DNA of 64,000 bases from Demequina mangrovi (GCF_000759715.1 NZ_BBLU01000005.1:1-64000), one strand, 5' to 3'. Positions 6,910 to 16,717 are shown, numbered from the stretch's first letter. Numbers and translations: made by a program. The notes: generated by a model not told the origin, from the sequence alone.

Positions 6910-8583
6910 GTGACCCCCGAAGAGCTCTCCGCGACCATCCGCGCCGCCCTCCTGGCAGGCATCGACGACAGCGACTTCCAGCTGTCCCCGTTCGACGTCC
7001 CGGAGGTGAGGGTCGAGCGACCCCGCCAGCGCGACCACGGCGACTGGGCGACCAACGTCGCGATGCAGCTCGCCAAGAAGGCGGGCACCAACCCGCGCGA
7101 GTTCGCCGAGACGCTGGTCGAGCGCCTCGCCGTGATCGACGGCATCGCGACCGCCGAGGTCGCGGGACCGGGCTTCATCAACATCCGTCTCGACGCCGAT
7201 GCGGCCGGCCTGCTCGCCAAGGGCATCGTCGACTTCGGCGACGGCTACGGCAGCGGCGAGTCGCTCACGGGCCACACCGTCAACCTCGAGTTCGTGTCCG
7301 CGAACCCCACCGGTCCGGTGCACCTGGGCGGCGCCCGCTGGGCCGCCGTCGGCGACTCGCTCGCGCGTCTGCTCGAGTTCCACGGCGCGACCGTGATCCG
7401 CGAGTACTACTTCAACGACCACGGCGTGCAGATCGACAACTTCGCGAAGTCCCTGGTCGCGGCCATCTTGGGCGAGGACACCCCTGAGAACGGCTACGGC
7501 GGCGCCTACATCCAGGAGACCGCCAACCGCGTCCTCATCGAGGCGATGGAGGCCGGCGACAAGGATCCGCTCGAGCTCCCGCGCGAGGAGATGCAGGAGT
7601 TCTTCCGCGCCCGCGGCGTGCACCTCATGTTCGACGAGGTGAAGAGCTCGCTGCACGACTTCGGCGTCGACTTCGACGTGTTCTTCCACGAGGACTCGCT
7701 GCACAAGTCCGGCAAGGTCGAGAAGGCCGTCACCGAGCTCAAGGAGTCGGGCGTCCTGTACGAGGCCGACGGCGCCTGGTGGCTGCGGTCGACCGAGTAC
7801 GGCGACGACAAGGACCGCGTGGTCATCAAGTCGGACGGCAACCCGGCCTACATCGCCGGCGACATCGCCTACATCCGCGACAAGCACGAGCGCGGCGCCG
7901 ACCGCTTCATCTACCTGCTGGGCGCGGACCACCACGGCTACATCGCGCGCCTCAAGGCCGCGGCCGCGGCGCTCGGCTACGACGCCGACTCGGTCGAGGT
8001 CATCATCGGCCAGCTGGTCAACCTGGTGAAGGACGGCGAGCCGGTGCGCATGTCGAAGCGCGCGGGCAACGTCGTGACGATGGCCGACCTGGTCGACGCG
8101 ACCTCCGTCGACGCGGCCCGCTACGCGCTCGCCCGTTCGAGCGCCGACTCGACCATCGACATCGACCTCGACCTGCTCGCCTCCGCGTCGAACGCCAACC
8201 CGGTGTTCTACGTGCAGTACGCGCACGCCCGCACCGCCGGCGTGGCCCGCAACGCCGCCGAGTACGGCATCCGCCGCGAGGACGGCTTCGACCCGTCGCT
8301 GCTCACGCACGAGTCGGAGGCCGCGCTCCTGGGCGTCCTCGGCGAGTTCCCGCGCATCGTCGCCCAGGCGGTCGAGTTCCGCGAGCAGCACCGCATCGCG
8401 CGGTACCTCGAGGACGTCGCCGCCGCCTTCAACCAGTGGTACGACCGCACGCGCGTCACCCCGCAGGGCGACGAGGAGATCACGGACCTCCACCGCACCC
8501 GCCTGTGGGTGAACGATGCGACGGGCCAGGTGCTGCGCAACGGCCTGCGCCTGCTGGGCGTCTCGGCTCCCGAGAGGATGTGA
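6910..8583 (+). CDS. argS: Arginyl-tRNA synthetase
   Basis: 557 residues, the usual length for a class I ArgRS. It joins arginine to tRNA-Arg. The HIGH-type motif appears as VHLGGAR (His at 138), the KMSK-type motif as VRMSKRAGN (about 380), and the N-terminal tRNA D-loop recognition domain ([22 protein letters not shown] region) and the C-terminal anticodon-binding helices (DALRI-type region, [18 protein letters not shown]) are both present. It starts with GTG directly after a TAGAAT box, so it is probably leaderless. lysA follows at once, an arrangement common in actinobacteria, where hom, thrC and thrB often follow, as they do here 1.5 kb on. Confidence 0.96.
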   Translation: MTPEELSATIRAALLAGIDDSDFQLSPFDVPEVRVERPRQRDHGDWATNVAMQLAKKAGTNPREFAETLVERLAVIDGIATAEVAGPGFINIRLDADAAGLLAKGIVDFGDGYGSGESLTGHTVNLEFVSANPTGPVHLGGARWAAVGDSLARLLEFHGATVIREYYFNDHGVQIDNFAKSLVAAILGEDTPENGYGGAYIQETANRVLIEAMEAGDKDPLELPREEMQEFFRARGVHLMFDEVKSSLHDFGVDFDVFFHEDSLHKSGKVEKAVTELKESGVLYEADGAWWLRSTEYGDDKDRVVIKSDGNPAYIAGDIAYIRDKHERGADRFIYLLGADHHGYIARLKAAAAALGYDADSVEVIIGQLVNLVKDGEPVRMSKRAGNVVTMADLVDATSVDAARYALARSSADSTIDIDLDLLASASNANPVFYVQYAHARTAGVARNAAEYGIRREDGFDPSLLTHESEAALLGVLGEFPRIVAQAVEFREQHRIARYLEDVAAAFNQWYDRTRVTPQGDEEITDLHRTRLWVNDATGQVLRNGLRLLGVSAPERM

Positions 8584-8585
8584 CC

Positions 8586-9926
8586 GTGAGCGCAGCCGTC
8601 TTCTCCCGCACCGTCACGCGCGGCGACGACGGCGCGCTCAGCGTCGGCGGCGCCGACGTCCGCGAGCTCGCCGGCGCGCACGGCACGCCGCTGTACGTCA
8701 TCGACGAGGTGGACATGCGGGCCCGCGCCTGCGCGTTCCGCGACGAGTTCACCGCCGCCTTCGGCCGCCACGGGGCGAAGGTGGACGTCTACTACGCGTC
8801 CAAGGCCTTCCTGTCCTCGAAGGTCGCGCGGTGGATGCGGGCCGACGACCTCTGCATGGACGTCGCGAGCGGCGGCGAGCTCGAGCTCGCGCTGCGCGGC
8901 GGGATGCCCGCGGCGCGCATCGGCCTCCACGGCAACAACAAGTCCGACGCGGAGCTGCGCCGCGCGCTCGAGGTGGGCGTGGGGCGCATCATCGTCGACT
9001 CGTTCACCGAGATCGAGACGCTCGACGCGATCGCGCGCGAGCTCGGCGCCGTCGCCCCGGTGCTGGTGCGTGTCACCACGGGCGTTCACGCCGGCGGCCA
9101 CGAGTACATCGCCACCTCGCACGAGGACCAGAAGTTCGGGCTCTCGCTCGCCTCGGGCGCCGCGTTCGAGGCGCTGGTCGCGTGCCAGGACGCCGAGGGC
9201 CTGGACCTGCGCGGCATCCACACCCACATCGGGAGCCAGATCCTCTCGCTCGAGGCCTTCCAGGAGAGCGCCGAGCGCATGCTCGGCCTCCGGGCGGCGT
9301 TCTTCGCGGAGCTCGGCGTCGACCTCCCCGAGGTGGACCTGGGCGGCGGCTACGCGATCCGCTACACGCCGCACGGCGAGGAGCTCACGCCGCGCGATGC
9401 GGCGTACGGGATGGCGGAGGCCGTCGCCGCGGCCCTCGCGAAGGTCGGCGGCACGTGGCCGCACCTCAGCATCGAGCCCGGGCGCGCGATCGCCGGTCCC
9501 GCCGGGATGACGGTGTACCGCGTCGGCGTGGTCAAGCACGTGAACCTCGACGAGGGCGGCGAGCGGCAGTACGTCGCGGTCGACGGCGGCATGAGCGACA
9601 ACATGCGCACGGTCACGTACGGCGCCGAGTACACGGCGACGGTGGCCTCCCGCCTGTCGGACGCCGAGCCCGCGCTCAGCCGCGTGGTGGGCAAGCACTG
9701 CGAGAGCGGAGACATCGTGGTGCGTGACGTGGACCTGCCTCACGACGTCGCGCGCGGGGACCTGCTCGCGGTGCCCGCGACGGGCGCGTACGGCCGGTCG
9801 ATGGCGAACAACTACAACGCCGCGCTCCGTCCGGCGGTGGTCTCGGTGCGCGACGGCGAGGCCTCCGTCCACATCCGCCGCGACACGCTCGAGGACCTCT
9901 TCTCCTGGGACGTCGCGCCCGACTGA
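8586..9926 (+). CDS. lysA: Diaminopimelate decarboxylase
   Basis: 446 residues. A PLP enzyme that makes L-lysine from meso-diaminopimelate, the last step of lysine synthesis. The PLP lysine is K73 in YYASKAFLSS; other family marks are HGNNKS, HTHIGSQ, the glycine loop GGGYAIRYT, EPGRAI, and the dimer-site CESGDI. Two GTG codons are possible starts, 8580 (overlapping the argS stop) and 8586; I chose 8586 because GAGAGG then lies at a normal distance. It is translationally linked to argS. In actinobacteria the substrate is also a cell-wall precursor, so this gene balances wall and protein synthesis. Confidence 0.95.
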   Translation: MSAAVFSRTVTRGDDGALSVGGADVRELAGAHGTPLYVIDEVDMRARACAFRDEFTAAFGRHGAKVDVYYASKAFLSSKVARWMRADDLCMDVASGGELELALRGGMPAARIGLHGNNKSDAELRRALEVGVGRIIVDSFTEIETLDAIARELGAVAPVLVRVTTGVHAGGHEYIATSHEDQKFGLSLASGAAFEALVACQDAEGLDLRGIHTHIGSQILSLEAFQESAERMLGLRAAFFAELGVDLPEVDLGGGYAIRYTPHGEELTPRDAAYGMAEAVAAALAKVGGTWPHLSIEPGRAIAGPAGMTVYRVGVVKHVNLDEGGERQYVAVDGGMSDNMRTVTYGAEYTATVASRLSDAEPALSRVVGKHCESGDIVVRDVDLPHDVARGDLLAVPATGAYGRSMANNYNAALRPAVVSVRDGEASVHIRRDTLEDLFSWDVAPD

Positions 9927-10009
9927 GCCCGGCACCGTCTCTCGCCGCGCGCGAGGTGCCTCGCCGGGGTTGACTGGTGGGGAGCCCCCGGTCAGCGAAG
10001 GGAGTCATC

Positions 10010-10165
10010 ATGGGCGAGGAAGCCGACGGCGCGAAGAAGCGGAGCATCTTCGATCCGTTGCCCGAGGAGCAGTGGGACGAGCCGGACGACGATCCGGGCG
10101 ACGTGATCCCTCCGGTCGCGGTCGACATGGAGATCCTGCACCCGGTCGAGCGCCACTCCGGATGA
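10010..10165 (+). CDS. Very small acidic protein
   Basis: 51 residues starting at an ATG with GAAGGGAG 5 nt upstream, which decides the start. The product is highly charged and acidic (SIFDPLPEEQWDEPDDDP in the middle), with a single Trp and no membrane segment or cysteine. I recognise no family. It sits between lysA and a second tiny acidic gene, both with strong ribosome binding sites. Expression seems likely; function is unknown. Confidence 0.65.
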   Translation: MGEEADGAKKRSIFDPLPEEQWDEPDDDPGDVIPPVAVDMEILHPVERHSG

Positions 10166-10285
10166 TGCGACGACGGTCGAGGTAGGGGGCTCATCCGAGC
10201 GCCGAGGGAACGCCGCGGTCGGCGCACGGCGTTGACAGAGCAGGGCGACCGCGCGGCACGCCGATGAGGACGAGGAGGTCCTGAG

Positions 10286-10492
10286 ATGAGCGACACGTAC
10301 GACGACGGCACCGAGGCGCTCAAGAAGCTCGCCGAGGAGGTCGAGCACGAGCGCGACGAGGGTCGCCCCGAGTTCGACATCGTCGAGGAGGACGAGGCGG
10401 AGGCCGTCGACGACGAGGCCCCCGCGGACGGCCCGTTGGAGCCGCTCGACCCCGATCCGACCGAGGGCGCGCCCGAGACCCGCTACCTCTAG
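10286..10492 (+). CDS. Very small acidic protein
   Basis: 68 residues, ATG at 10286 with GAGGAGG 7 nt upstream. It has an amphipathic start (EALKKLAEEVEHERDE) followed by an acidic, proline-rich tail that looks disordered. No family is recognised. Its TAG stop overlaps the TAG stop of the convergent DUF817 gene through a shared CTAG (10489-10492). Together with the 51-residue gene upstream it forms a pair of acidic micro-proteins between lysine and threonine genes. Confidence 0.65.
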   Translation: MSDTYDDGTEALKKLAEEVEHERDEGRPEFDIVEEDEAEAVDDEAPADGPLEPLDPDPTEGAPETRYL

Positions 10493-11355
10493 CGCCGCTG
10501 ACCTGCGCGACGTGCCGCGCGACGGCGCGTGACCGCGCTCGGCACGTCCTCGGGCAGCCCGTCGAGCACGCCCTCGAGGTGCTTGAGCGCGGCGACGATG
10601 ACGAAGCTCAGCGACACCAGCAGCGCCCACGACCCGACCTTGCCGACATGCACCATCGTCCACGACACCAGCTGGTCGGGGTACCTCCACGCGCCCAGCA
10701 GCGTCGCCGCGTTCTCGGCGCACCACAGCGCGAGCCCGATCGCGACGAACGACAGCGCCAGCGGCATCCGGTAGCGACGGCCCCGCACGCCGAAGTGGAC
10801 GCGCGTGCCCCGGAGCTCGAGGAGGAAGCCCGCCGCGATGAGCCAGCGCAGGTCGGGGATCCAGTGATGGGTGAAGAAGTTGGCGTACGCCGCGAGGGCC
10901 AGGACCGTCATCGGCCACAGACGGAAGCCGGTGGCGCGCAGCTCGAAGCGCCGCCAGGCCTGCACCAGGTACGAGCCGACCGCGGCGTACATGAACCCGG
11001 CGTACAGCGGCACCCCCGCGACCTTCGACCATGCCTCGTCGGGGTAGACCCAGGAGCCGACATGCACCTTGAACAGCTCGAGGGCGAGCCCCGTGACGTG
11101 GAACACGAGGATCACGCCCACCTCGCGCGTCGTCTCCCATCCGGTCGCCCACAGCACCGCGGTGAGCACGAGCGCGAAGAGCAGCAGCGCGTCGTAGCGG
11201 GGGATCGGCAGCTCGATCACGGAGGTGAGCGCGAGCGCCGCGAAGATCGCGAAGGCGAAGACCAGCGACTGCAGCTCGAGCCGGACGAAGCCCACGCCGA
11301 ACCGCCAGAGGCGCCCCCACCGCCAGCGCTCCGGATCGAGCACGTCCCGTTCCAT
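10489..11355 (-). CDS. DUF817 family integral membrane protein
   Basis: 288 residues with about eight membrane helices. I assign it to DUF817 (YoaT-like) from the conserved segments FHVTGLALELFKVHVGSWVYPD and YAGFMYAAVGSYLVQAWR, and the His/Asn-rich ANFFTHHWIPDLRW. The family has no known function. I place the start at the ATG at 11355, with alternatives at 11358 (GTG) and 11367 (ATG), because AGGA lies 8-11 nt upstream. The C-terminus is basic (RRRAARRAGQRR). It is divergent from hom and convergent with the acidic micro-protein gene. Confidence 0.8.
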   Translation of the reverse strand: MERDVLDPERWRWGRLWRFGVGFVRLELQSLVFAFAIFAALALTSVIELPIPRYDALLLFALVLTAVLWATGWETTREVGVILVFHVTGLALELFKVHVGSWVYPDEAWSKVAGVPLYAGFMYAAVGSYLVQAWRRFELRATGFRLWPMTVLALAAYANFFTHHWIPDLRWLIAAGFLLELRGTRVHFGVRGRRYRMPLALSFVAIGLALWCAENAATLLGAWRYPDQLVSWTMVHVGKVGSWALLVSLSFVIVAALKHLEGVLDGLPEDVPSAVTRRRAARRAGQRR

Positions 11356-11406
11356 CACGCGGACCATCCTGCCCGACATGTGGGATCGGGCGGGTGAGCG
11401 CTCGGC

Positions 11407-11412
11407 TAGGCT
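11407..11412 (+). promoter_or_regulatory. -10 box for leaderless hom
   Basis: TAGGCT lies 7 nt before the GTG at 11420. No Shine-Dalgarno sequence is present, so the hom-thrC-thrB mRNA probably starts at the start codon. Confidence 0.55.
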
Positions 11413-11419
11413 GGTGGCC

Positions 11420-12706
11420 GTGTCCACCCCTCTCGCCCCAGTGAAGGTCGCCATCCTCGGCCCTGGAACCGTCGGCTCGGAGGTGGTGCGCCTCCTCACG
11501 CAGGAGGCCGGCGACCTCGCGGCCCGCGTCGGTGCCCCGCTCGAGATCATCGGCGTCTACGTCCGCGACACGTCCAAGGACCGCGGCCCGCACCTGCCCC
11601 CCGCGCTGCTGACCTCGGACGCCTCCGCGCTCGTCGCGCAGGCCGACGTGGTCGTCGAGCTCATGGGCGGCATCGAGCCCGCCCGCACGCTCATCCTCGA
11701 GGCCATCGCCTCGGGCGCGAGCGTGGTGACGGCCAACAAGGCGCTCGTCGCCGCGCACGGCCCCGAGCTCTACGAGGCCGCCGACGCCGCGAACGTCGAC
11801 CTCTACTTCGAGGCCGCGGTCGCCGGCGCGATCCCCCTGGTCCGTCCCGTGCGCGAGTCCCTCGCCGGCGACCACATCACCCGGATCCTGGGCATCGTCA
11901 ACGGCACCACCAACTACATCCTCGACGAGATGACGCGCCGCGGCCTCGACTACGACGTCGCGCTGAAGCAGGCGCAGGAGCTCGGCTACGCGGAGGCGGA
12001 CCCGACCGCCGACGTCGAGGGGCACGATGCGGCGGCCAAGGCCGCGATCCTCGCCTCCCTCGCCTTCCACCAGCGGGTCGCGCTCGACGACGTCTACTGC
12101 GAGGGCATCTCGGCGATCACCGCGGACGACGTCATCGCGGCGCGCGAGACGCGCCAGGTCATCAAGCTGCTCGCCATCGCGGAGCGCACCGGCGGCGGCG
12201 TGACGGTGCGCGTGCACCCCGCGCTCGTGGGCGAGGACCACCCGCTCGCGGGGGTCCACGGCGCGTTCAACGCCGTCTTCATCGAGGCCGAGTCCGCCGG
12301 CGGGCTCATGTTCTACGGCCAGGGGGCGGGCGGCACGCCGACCGCGTCCGCCGTGCTCGGCGACATCGTCTCCGTCGCGCGTCACAAGGCGACCGGCGGC
12401 AAGGGTCCGCTCGAGTCGAACTACGCGGTGCACGAGGTGCTGCCGATCGACGCCGCGCAGACGCGCTACTGCATCCGCATGGCCGTCGAGGACCGCCCGG
12501 GCGTGCTCGCCGCGGTCGCCGCGGTGTTCCAGGAGCACGGCGTGGGCATCGAGATCGTCCGGCAGGTGCCGGGGCAGACCCACGCGGGCCTGATCCTGTC
12601 GACCTACGCGGCGCCCGAGCGCGACCTGCGCGCGACCGTCGAGGGGCTGCGCGCGTCGGACGCCGTGGCCGAGATCAAGTCCGTCCTGAGGATCGAGGGG
12701 GAGTAA
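11420..12706 (+). CDS. hom: Homoserine dehydrogenase
   Basis: 428 residues. It reduces aspartate semialdehyde to homoserine with NAD(P)H, the branch point to threonine and methionine. The Rossmann loop is VAILGPGTVGSEVVRLL, the catalytic region is LKQAQELGYAEADPTADVEGHDAAAK (Asp and Lys residues), and a C-terminal ACT domain (about 348-428, starting CIRMAVEDRPGVLAA) is the likely site of threonine feedback. The GTG at 11420 is chosen from the -10 spacing; another in-frame GTG at 11414 is possible. It is followed without a gap by thrC and then thrB, forming one operon for threonine. Confidence 0.95.
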   Translation: MSTPLAPVKVAILGPGTVGSEVVRLLTQEAGDLAARVGAPLEIIGVYVRDTSKDRGPHLPPALLTSDASALVAQADVVVELMGGIEPARTLILEAIASGASVVTANKALVAAHGPELYEAADAANVDLYFEAAVAGAIPLVRPVRESLAGDHITRILGIVNGTTNYILDEMTRRGLDYDVALKQAQELGYAEADPTADVEGHDAAAKAAILASLAFHQRVALDDVYCEGISAITADDVIAARETRQVIKLLAIAERTGGGVTVRVHPALVGEDHPLAGVHGAFNAVFIEAESAGGLMFYGQGAGGTPTASAVLGDIVSVARHKATGGKGPLESNYAVHEVLPIDAAQTRYCIRMAVEDRPGVLAAVAAVFQEHGVGIEIVRQVPGQTHAGLILSTYAAPERDLRATVEGLRASDAVAEIKSVLRIEGE

Positions 12707-13765
12707 GTGGCGCACGTCTGGCGCGGGATCATCCGCGAGTACCTGGACCGTCTGCCGTTCGACGAGGGCGACCGCATCGTCTCCCTCGGCGAGGGCGGCA
12801 CCCCGCTGGTCCACGCCCCGTCGATCTCCTCCGAGGTCGGCGCCGAGGTCTTCGTCAAGGTCGAGGGCATGAACCCGACCGGCTCGTTCAAGGACCGCGG
12901 CATGACCTCGGCCGTGACCCAGGTGGTGAAGGAGGGCGCCCACACGGTCGTGTGCGCGTCGACCGGCAACACCTCCGCCTCGGCCGCCGCCTACGCGGCC
13001 CACGCGGGCCTCCGCTGCGTCGTCATGATCCCCCAGGGCAAGATCGCCGCGGGGAAGATGGCGCAGGCCATCGTCCACGGCGCCGACCTGGTGCAGGTGG
13101 ACGGCAACTTCGACGAGTGCCTCGACATCGTCCGGGACCTCTCCGAGAAGTACCCGATCGCGCTGGTGAACTCGGTCAACCCGTACCGCCTCCAGGGTCA
13201 GAAGACCGCGGCATTCGAGATCGTCGACCAGCTGGGCGACGCTCCCGACATCCACATGCTCCCGGTGGGCAACGCCGGCAACATCTCCGCGTACTGGATG
13301 GGCTTCACCGAGGCGCTCGAGAGCGGCGCCGCCACCCGCGCGCCGCGCGTCTGGGGCGTCCAGGCCGCGGGTGCCGCGCCCTTCGTGGCCGGCCACCCGA
13401 TCAAGGACCCCGAGACGGTCGCGACCGCGATCCGCATCGGCAAGCCCGCGTCGTGGGACCTCGCGATCGCCGCGCGGGACGAGTCCGGCGGCTGGATCCG
13501 GGCCGTCTCCGACGCGCAGATCCTCAACGCCCAGGCCCGCCTCGCGGCGGACGTCGGCGTGTTCGTCGAGCCCGCCTCCGCGGCGCCGATCGCGGGCCTG
13601 CTCGCGGCGGCCGCCCTCGGCGAGGTGCCGCGCGGCGCGACCATCACCTGCACCGTCACGGGCAACGGTCTCAAGGACACCGCGACGGCGCTCGGCGACC
13701 GCTCGGTCGAGCCGACCGTCATCCCCGTCGACGTCGAGGCCGCCGCCGCGGCGCTCGGGCTCTAG
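12707..13765 (+). CDS. thrC: Threonine synthase
   Basis: 352 residues, the short actinobacterial type. A PLP enzyme that turns O-phosphohomoserine into threonine. The PLP lysine is K62 in [23 protein letters not shown] and the glycine loop [12 protein letters not shown] bind the cofactor phosphate. The GTG start directly follows the hom stop codon, with GGGGGAG just upstream, so the two are translated together. thrB, which supplies its substrate, follows 11 nt later. Confidence 0.95.
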   Translation: MAHVWRGIIREYLDRLPFDEGDRIVSLGEGGTPLVHAPSISSEVGAEVFVKVEGMNPTGSFKDRGMTSAVTQVVKEGAHTVVCASTGNTSASAAAYAAHAGLRCVVMIPQGKIAAGKMAQAIVHGADLVQVDGNFDECLDIVRDLSEKYPIALVNSVNPYRLQGQKTAAFEIVDQLGDAPDIHMLPVGNAGNISAYWMGFTEALESGAATRAPRVWGVQAAGAAPFVAGHPIKDPETVATAIRIGKPASWDLAIAARDESGGWIRAVSDAQILNAQARLAADVGVFVEPASAAPIAGLLAAAALGEVPRGATITCTVTGNGLKDTATALGDRSVEPTVIPVDVEAAAAALGL

Positions 13766-13776
13766 CGGGGCCCGCC

Positions 13777-14709
13777 ATGGCGATGCGGCTCGCGGCGGAC
13801 CACGTCCGCGTCTCGGTGCCCGCGACCGCGGGGAACCTCGGTCCGGGCTTCGACTCGCTCGGCATGGCCCTCGGCGTGATCGACGACCTCGAGGTGCGGG
13901 CCGTGGCCTCCGCCTCGGTGAGCGTCGAGATCGAGGGCGAGGGCGCCGCATCGCTGCCGCGCGACGAGTCCCACCTGGTGGTGCAGGCGCTGCGCGCCGC
14001 GCTCGACCACGTGGGCGCGTCCCAGACCGGGCTCGAGATCCGCGCCGTCAACCGCATCCCCCACGGCAGGGGCCTCGGCTCGTCGGCCGCGGCGGTGGTC
14101 GCCGGCATCGTCGCCGCCCGGGCCCTGATCGCCGAGCCCGAGGCGCTCGACGCGGCGCAGACGCTCTACCTCGCCAACGCGTTCGAGGGGCACCCCGACA
14201 ACGCCGCTCCGGCCATCTACGGCGGCGCGACCGTCGCGTGGAAGGACACCGAGGGTGCGCACGCGCGCCCGCTCGTGGTGGCCTCCGAGATCGAGACGGC
14301 CGTGCTGGTGCCCTCCTCGACCCTGCCCACCAAGGAGGCCCGCGCGGTCCTGCCGGCCAAGGTGCCGCACGTCGACGCGGCCTTCAACGTCGGCCGCGCC
14401 GCCCTGCTGGTGAACGCGCTCGCCGGACGCCCCGAGGACCTCTTCGCGGCGACGGAGGACAAGCTCCACCAGGGCTATCGCGCCGACGTGCTCGGCCCCG
14501 CGACGCACATGGTGCGCGAGCTGCGCCGTCGCGGCCTCGCCGCGGTGGTCTCCGGCGCCGGACCGTCGGTGCTGGTGCTCGGCACGGGCCTCGAGGCGGC
14601 AGGCCTCGGCACGGGACGCCTCGCGTGGGCGGACGGCATCGGCGGCGACTCGTGGGCGTGCGTCCACACCGTCGAGCGGGTCCCCGGCGCGACCGGCGTG
14701 AGGCTCTAG
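13777..14709 (+). CDS. thrB: Homoserine kinase
   Basis: 310 residues of the GHMP kinase family. It phosphorylates homoserine with ATP to give the substrate of ThrC. The GHMP signature is GRGLGSSAAAVVAG, the N-terminal motif PATAGNLGPGFDSLGMAL binds substrate, and a late glycine-rich motif SGAGPSVLVL is present. ATG at 13777 is favoured over the second in-frame ATG two codons later. It ends the hom-thrC-thrB operon. In the convergent gap after it (14710-14764) there is only a 12-nt palindrome at 14732-14743. Confidence 0.94.
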   Translation: MAMRLAADHVRVSVPATAGNLGPGFDSLGMALGVIDDLEVRAVASASVSVEIEGEGAASLPRDESHLVVQALRAALDHVGASQTGLEIRAVNRIPHGRGLGSSAAAVVAGIVAARALIAEPEALDAAQTLYLANAFEGHPDNAAPAIYGGATVAWKDTEGAHARPLVVASEIETAVLVPSSTLPTKEARAVLPAKVPHVDAAFNVGRAALLVNALAGRPEDLFAATEDKLHQGYRADVLGPATHMVRELRRRGLAAVVSGAGPSVLVLGTGLEAAGLGTGRLAWADGIGGDSWACVHTVERVPGATGVRL

Positions 14710-14764
14710 CCTCCCTGCCGACTGGCCGGGGCGCGGATCCGCGTGCGCGGCTGCGCGCGCGCCG

Positions 14765-15727
14765 TTACGCCGGCTGCTGCTCCTCGGCCTCGCCGGACTC
14801 CCCGGTCTCCTCGTCCTCGAGCGACGCGATCCACTCCTCGGCCGCCGAGGACGAGCCCAGGCCGGGCGAGTACTCGTCGATGTAGATGGTCTCCGCCTCC
14901 GGCTCGGCCGCCACGGGCTCGTCCTGCGGCGCGAGCGCGGAGATCGACTCGGGATCCTCGGCCAGCGCGGGGACCGCGCCGAGCCCGGAGACCGCCGCCA
15001 GCGCGCCCGTGCCGGGGGCGAGATCGCCGAGGCCCTCGGGGAGGGTGCCCTCCTTGCGGGCCCGCTTGAACGCGGTGCGGACCTTGAGCTCGTAGGCGTG
15101 CTTGCGCGGCTGCGGGACGCGGGTGTGGAACAGCGGCCCGGTCAGGCGCACGCCGATGGTCGCGGCGGTGGCGAGCACGGTGGTGAGGATCGGGTCGACG
15201 AAGGAGATGAGGACGCCGTACGTGATCGCGCCGGCGAGGCCCGAGACCGCGTTCGGCGGGCCGAGGTACATGATCGACGAGGGGCGGCCCTGGAGGATGT
15301 CGGTGAGCATGAGGCCGCCGACCGAGGCGATCATGCCGATCACGACGGCCGGCAGGATCTTCACCCCCGCGAGCAGCGCGGTGTTGACGCCGACGCACGC
15401 GAACAGGCCGATGATGATCGAGTCCAGCCACCACAGGAAGCGGCCCAGCTTGTGGAGGTAGTAGAGGAAGCCCATGCCGATCGCCGCCGCGACGAAGGCC
15501 GCGACGAAGTACAGGGGATCGCGGATCGCGGCCGGCGGGAGGTTGCCGAGCAGCACGTCGCGGATGATGCCGCCGCCGAACCCCATCGCCGCCGCGAGGG
15601 TGAAGACCCCGACGATGTCGGTGTGCTCGTCCTCTCCGGCGCGGATGGTGCCGCCGAGCGCCCCGAAGAACACCGCGAGCAGATTGATGGCGAGGGGGAG
15701 CTCGAGGAGCTCGGGCAGGACCGTCAC
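14765..15727 (-). CDS. TRIC-type channel / UPF0126 family membrane protein
   Basis: 320 residues. The first 205 residues carry two related blocks of three helices with the UPF0126 motif GGGIIRDVLLG and its partner GGLMLTDILQGRP, the layout of bacterial TRIC cation channels. The last 115 residues are an acidic, Ala/Glu-rich cytoplasmic tail (LAEDPESISALAPQDEP) not found in the core family, so this is a longer version. Some members have been proposed to carry glycine. The GTG start at 15727 has a TACCCT box 6 nt upstream, hence a leaderless transcript, back to back with the FUSC-like gene. Confidence 0.83.
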   Translation of the reverse strand: MTVLPELLELPLAINLLAVFFGALGGTIRAGEDEHTDIVGVFTLAAAMGFGGGIIRDVLLGNLPPAAIRDPLYFVAAFVAAAIGMGFLYYLHKLGRFLWWLDSIIIGLFACVGVNTALLAGVKILPAVVIGMIASVGGLMLTDILQGRPSSIMYLGPPNAVSGLAGAITYGVLISFVDPILTTVLATAATIGVRLTGPLFHTRVPQPRKHAYELKVRTAFKRARKEGTLPEGLGDLAPGTGALAAVSGLGAVPALAEDPESISALAPQDEPVAAEPEAETIYIDEYSPGLGSSSAAEEWIASLEDEETGESGEAEEQQPA

Positions 15728-15733
15728 TACACG

Positions 15734-15739
15734 AGGGTA
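15734..15739 (-). promoter_or_regulatory. -10 box for the leaderless TRIC-family gene
   Basis: TACCCT on the minus strand lies 6 nt before the GTG at 15727. Together with TAGGCT at 15752 on the other strand it forms a compact divergent promoter with only 12 bp between the boxes. Confidence 0.5.
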
Positions 15740-15751
15740 CGTCCGTCGCCC

Positions 15752-15757
15752 TAGGCT
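15752..15757 (+). promoter_or_regulatory. -10 box for the leaderless FUSC-like gene
   Basis: TAGGCT lies exactly 6 nt before the ATG at 15764, with no Shine-Dalgarno sequence. Confidence 0.6.
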
Positions 15758-15763
15758 CAGCGC

Positions 15764-16717
15764 ATGACAGCGTCATCGTCCCGCCTGCTCCCGCCCGGAC
15801 CGGCGCTCCGTCTGGCCGCCGTGCTCATCGTGATCCTGCTGGGCGTCGCGGTGACGGTCGGCCTCGTCCTGGGTCTCGGCGCGGGCGTCGGTGCCGCGCT
15901 CGGTGGCCTCATGGTGCTCGTGATGGCGCTCCAGCGCGGTCCGGTGTGGCATCCGGTGGCGTTCGGGCTCGCCGTCGCCGGGCTCGCGGCGGGGGCGACC
16001 ACGCTCGACGACTCGCCGCTCGGGGTCGGCCTGCTCACGGCCGCGGCGGCGCTCGTCTCGGCTCCCGTGGTGCTGCGCTACGGCCCGGTGGTCGGCATCG
16101 CTCCCGTCGTGGTCGCCGCCGCGGGGACGGACGTCGCGACCATCGGTCCAGGCGCGGCGTTCATCGGGGTGGCCGCCGGCGCGGCCGCGCTGCCGGCGAT
16201 CGCCGCCGCGATGGGGCTCGCGAAGCTCGATCCGACGCCTCTCCCGGCGAGGATCGCGTGGCCGTACGTGGCGGCCCTCGCGCTCGGCGGCGGAGCCGCG
16301 ATCGGGGTGGCGCGCGCCCTCGACGTCTCCCATGCGATGTGGGTGGTGATCGCGCTCAGCGCGGTGCTCATCCCCGTGCGCGGCGAGACCTCCGCCCGGG
16401 CCCGCCGGCGCGTCGTCGGCACCGTGATCGGGACGCTCGCGGGCGCGGTGCTCGCGTCGCTCCTGGTGTCCTGGCTCGCGGGGGCGCTGGCGGTGCTCGC
16501 CGCCGTCGTCGGCACCGGTTGGGCGCTCGCGCGCGACGAGGTGCGCGGCGCGGCCTTCACCGCGGCGGCGCTCGTGCTCGTCGCGGGCGTGGCCTCGACG
16601 GCGGGCGCCTGGGACGCGGCGGTCCAGCGCGTCGAACTCACGGTCGTCGGCGTCGCGCTCGCGGTGCTGCTCGCGCTCGGGCTCGCGCGGCTCGAGCGGA
16701 TGGGCGAGCGCCCGTGA
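15764..16717 (+). CDS. FUSC-like integral membrane protein
   Basis: 317 residues, almost entirely hydrophobic, with eight to ten helices in two similar halves. The segment RGETSARARRRVVGTVIGTLAGAVLASLLV after a cytoplasmic turn matches the FUSC/aromatic-acid exporter pattern (R...R..GT..G). Members of this group are thought to export small aromatic or toxic compounds. Its start overlaps a compact divergent promoter with the TRIC gene. Its stop overlaps the start of a GNAT acetyltransferase by GTGA, so the two are co-translated, perhaps linking modification and export of a compound (inference). Confidence 0.75.
   Translation: MTASSSRLLPPGPALRLAAVLIVILLGVAVTVGLVLGLGAGVGAALGGLMVLVMALQRGPVWHPVAFGLAVAGLAAGATTLDDSPLGVGLLTAAAALVSAPVVLRYGPVVGIAPVVVAAAGTDVATIGPGAAFIGVAAGAAALPAIAAAMGLAKLDPTPLPARIAWPYVAALALGGGAAIGVARALDVSHAMWVVIALSAVLIPVRGETSARARRRVVGTVIGTLAGAVLASLLVSWLAGALAVLAAVVGTGWALARDEVRGAAFTAAALVLVAGVASTAGAWDAAVQRVELTVVGVALAVLLALGLARLERMGERP

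Noticed and set aside
14732-14743. 12-nt palindrome CGCGGATCCGCG between thrB and the convergent TRIC gene
   Set aside because: Too short and without loop or T-tract to call a terminator with any confidence in such GC-rich DNA.
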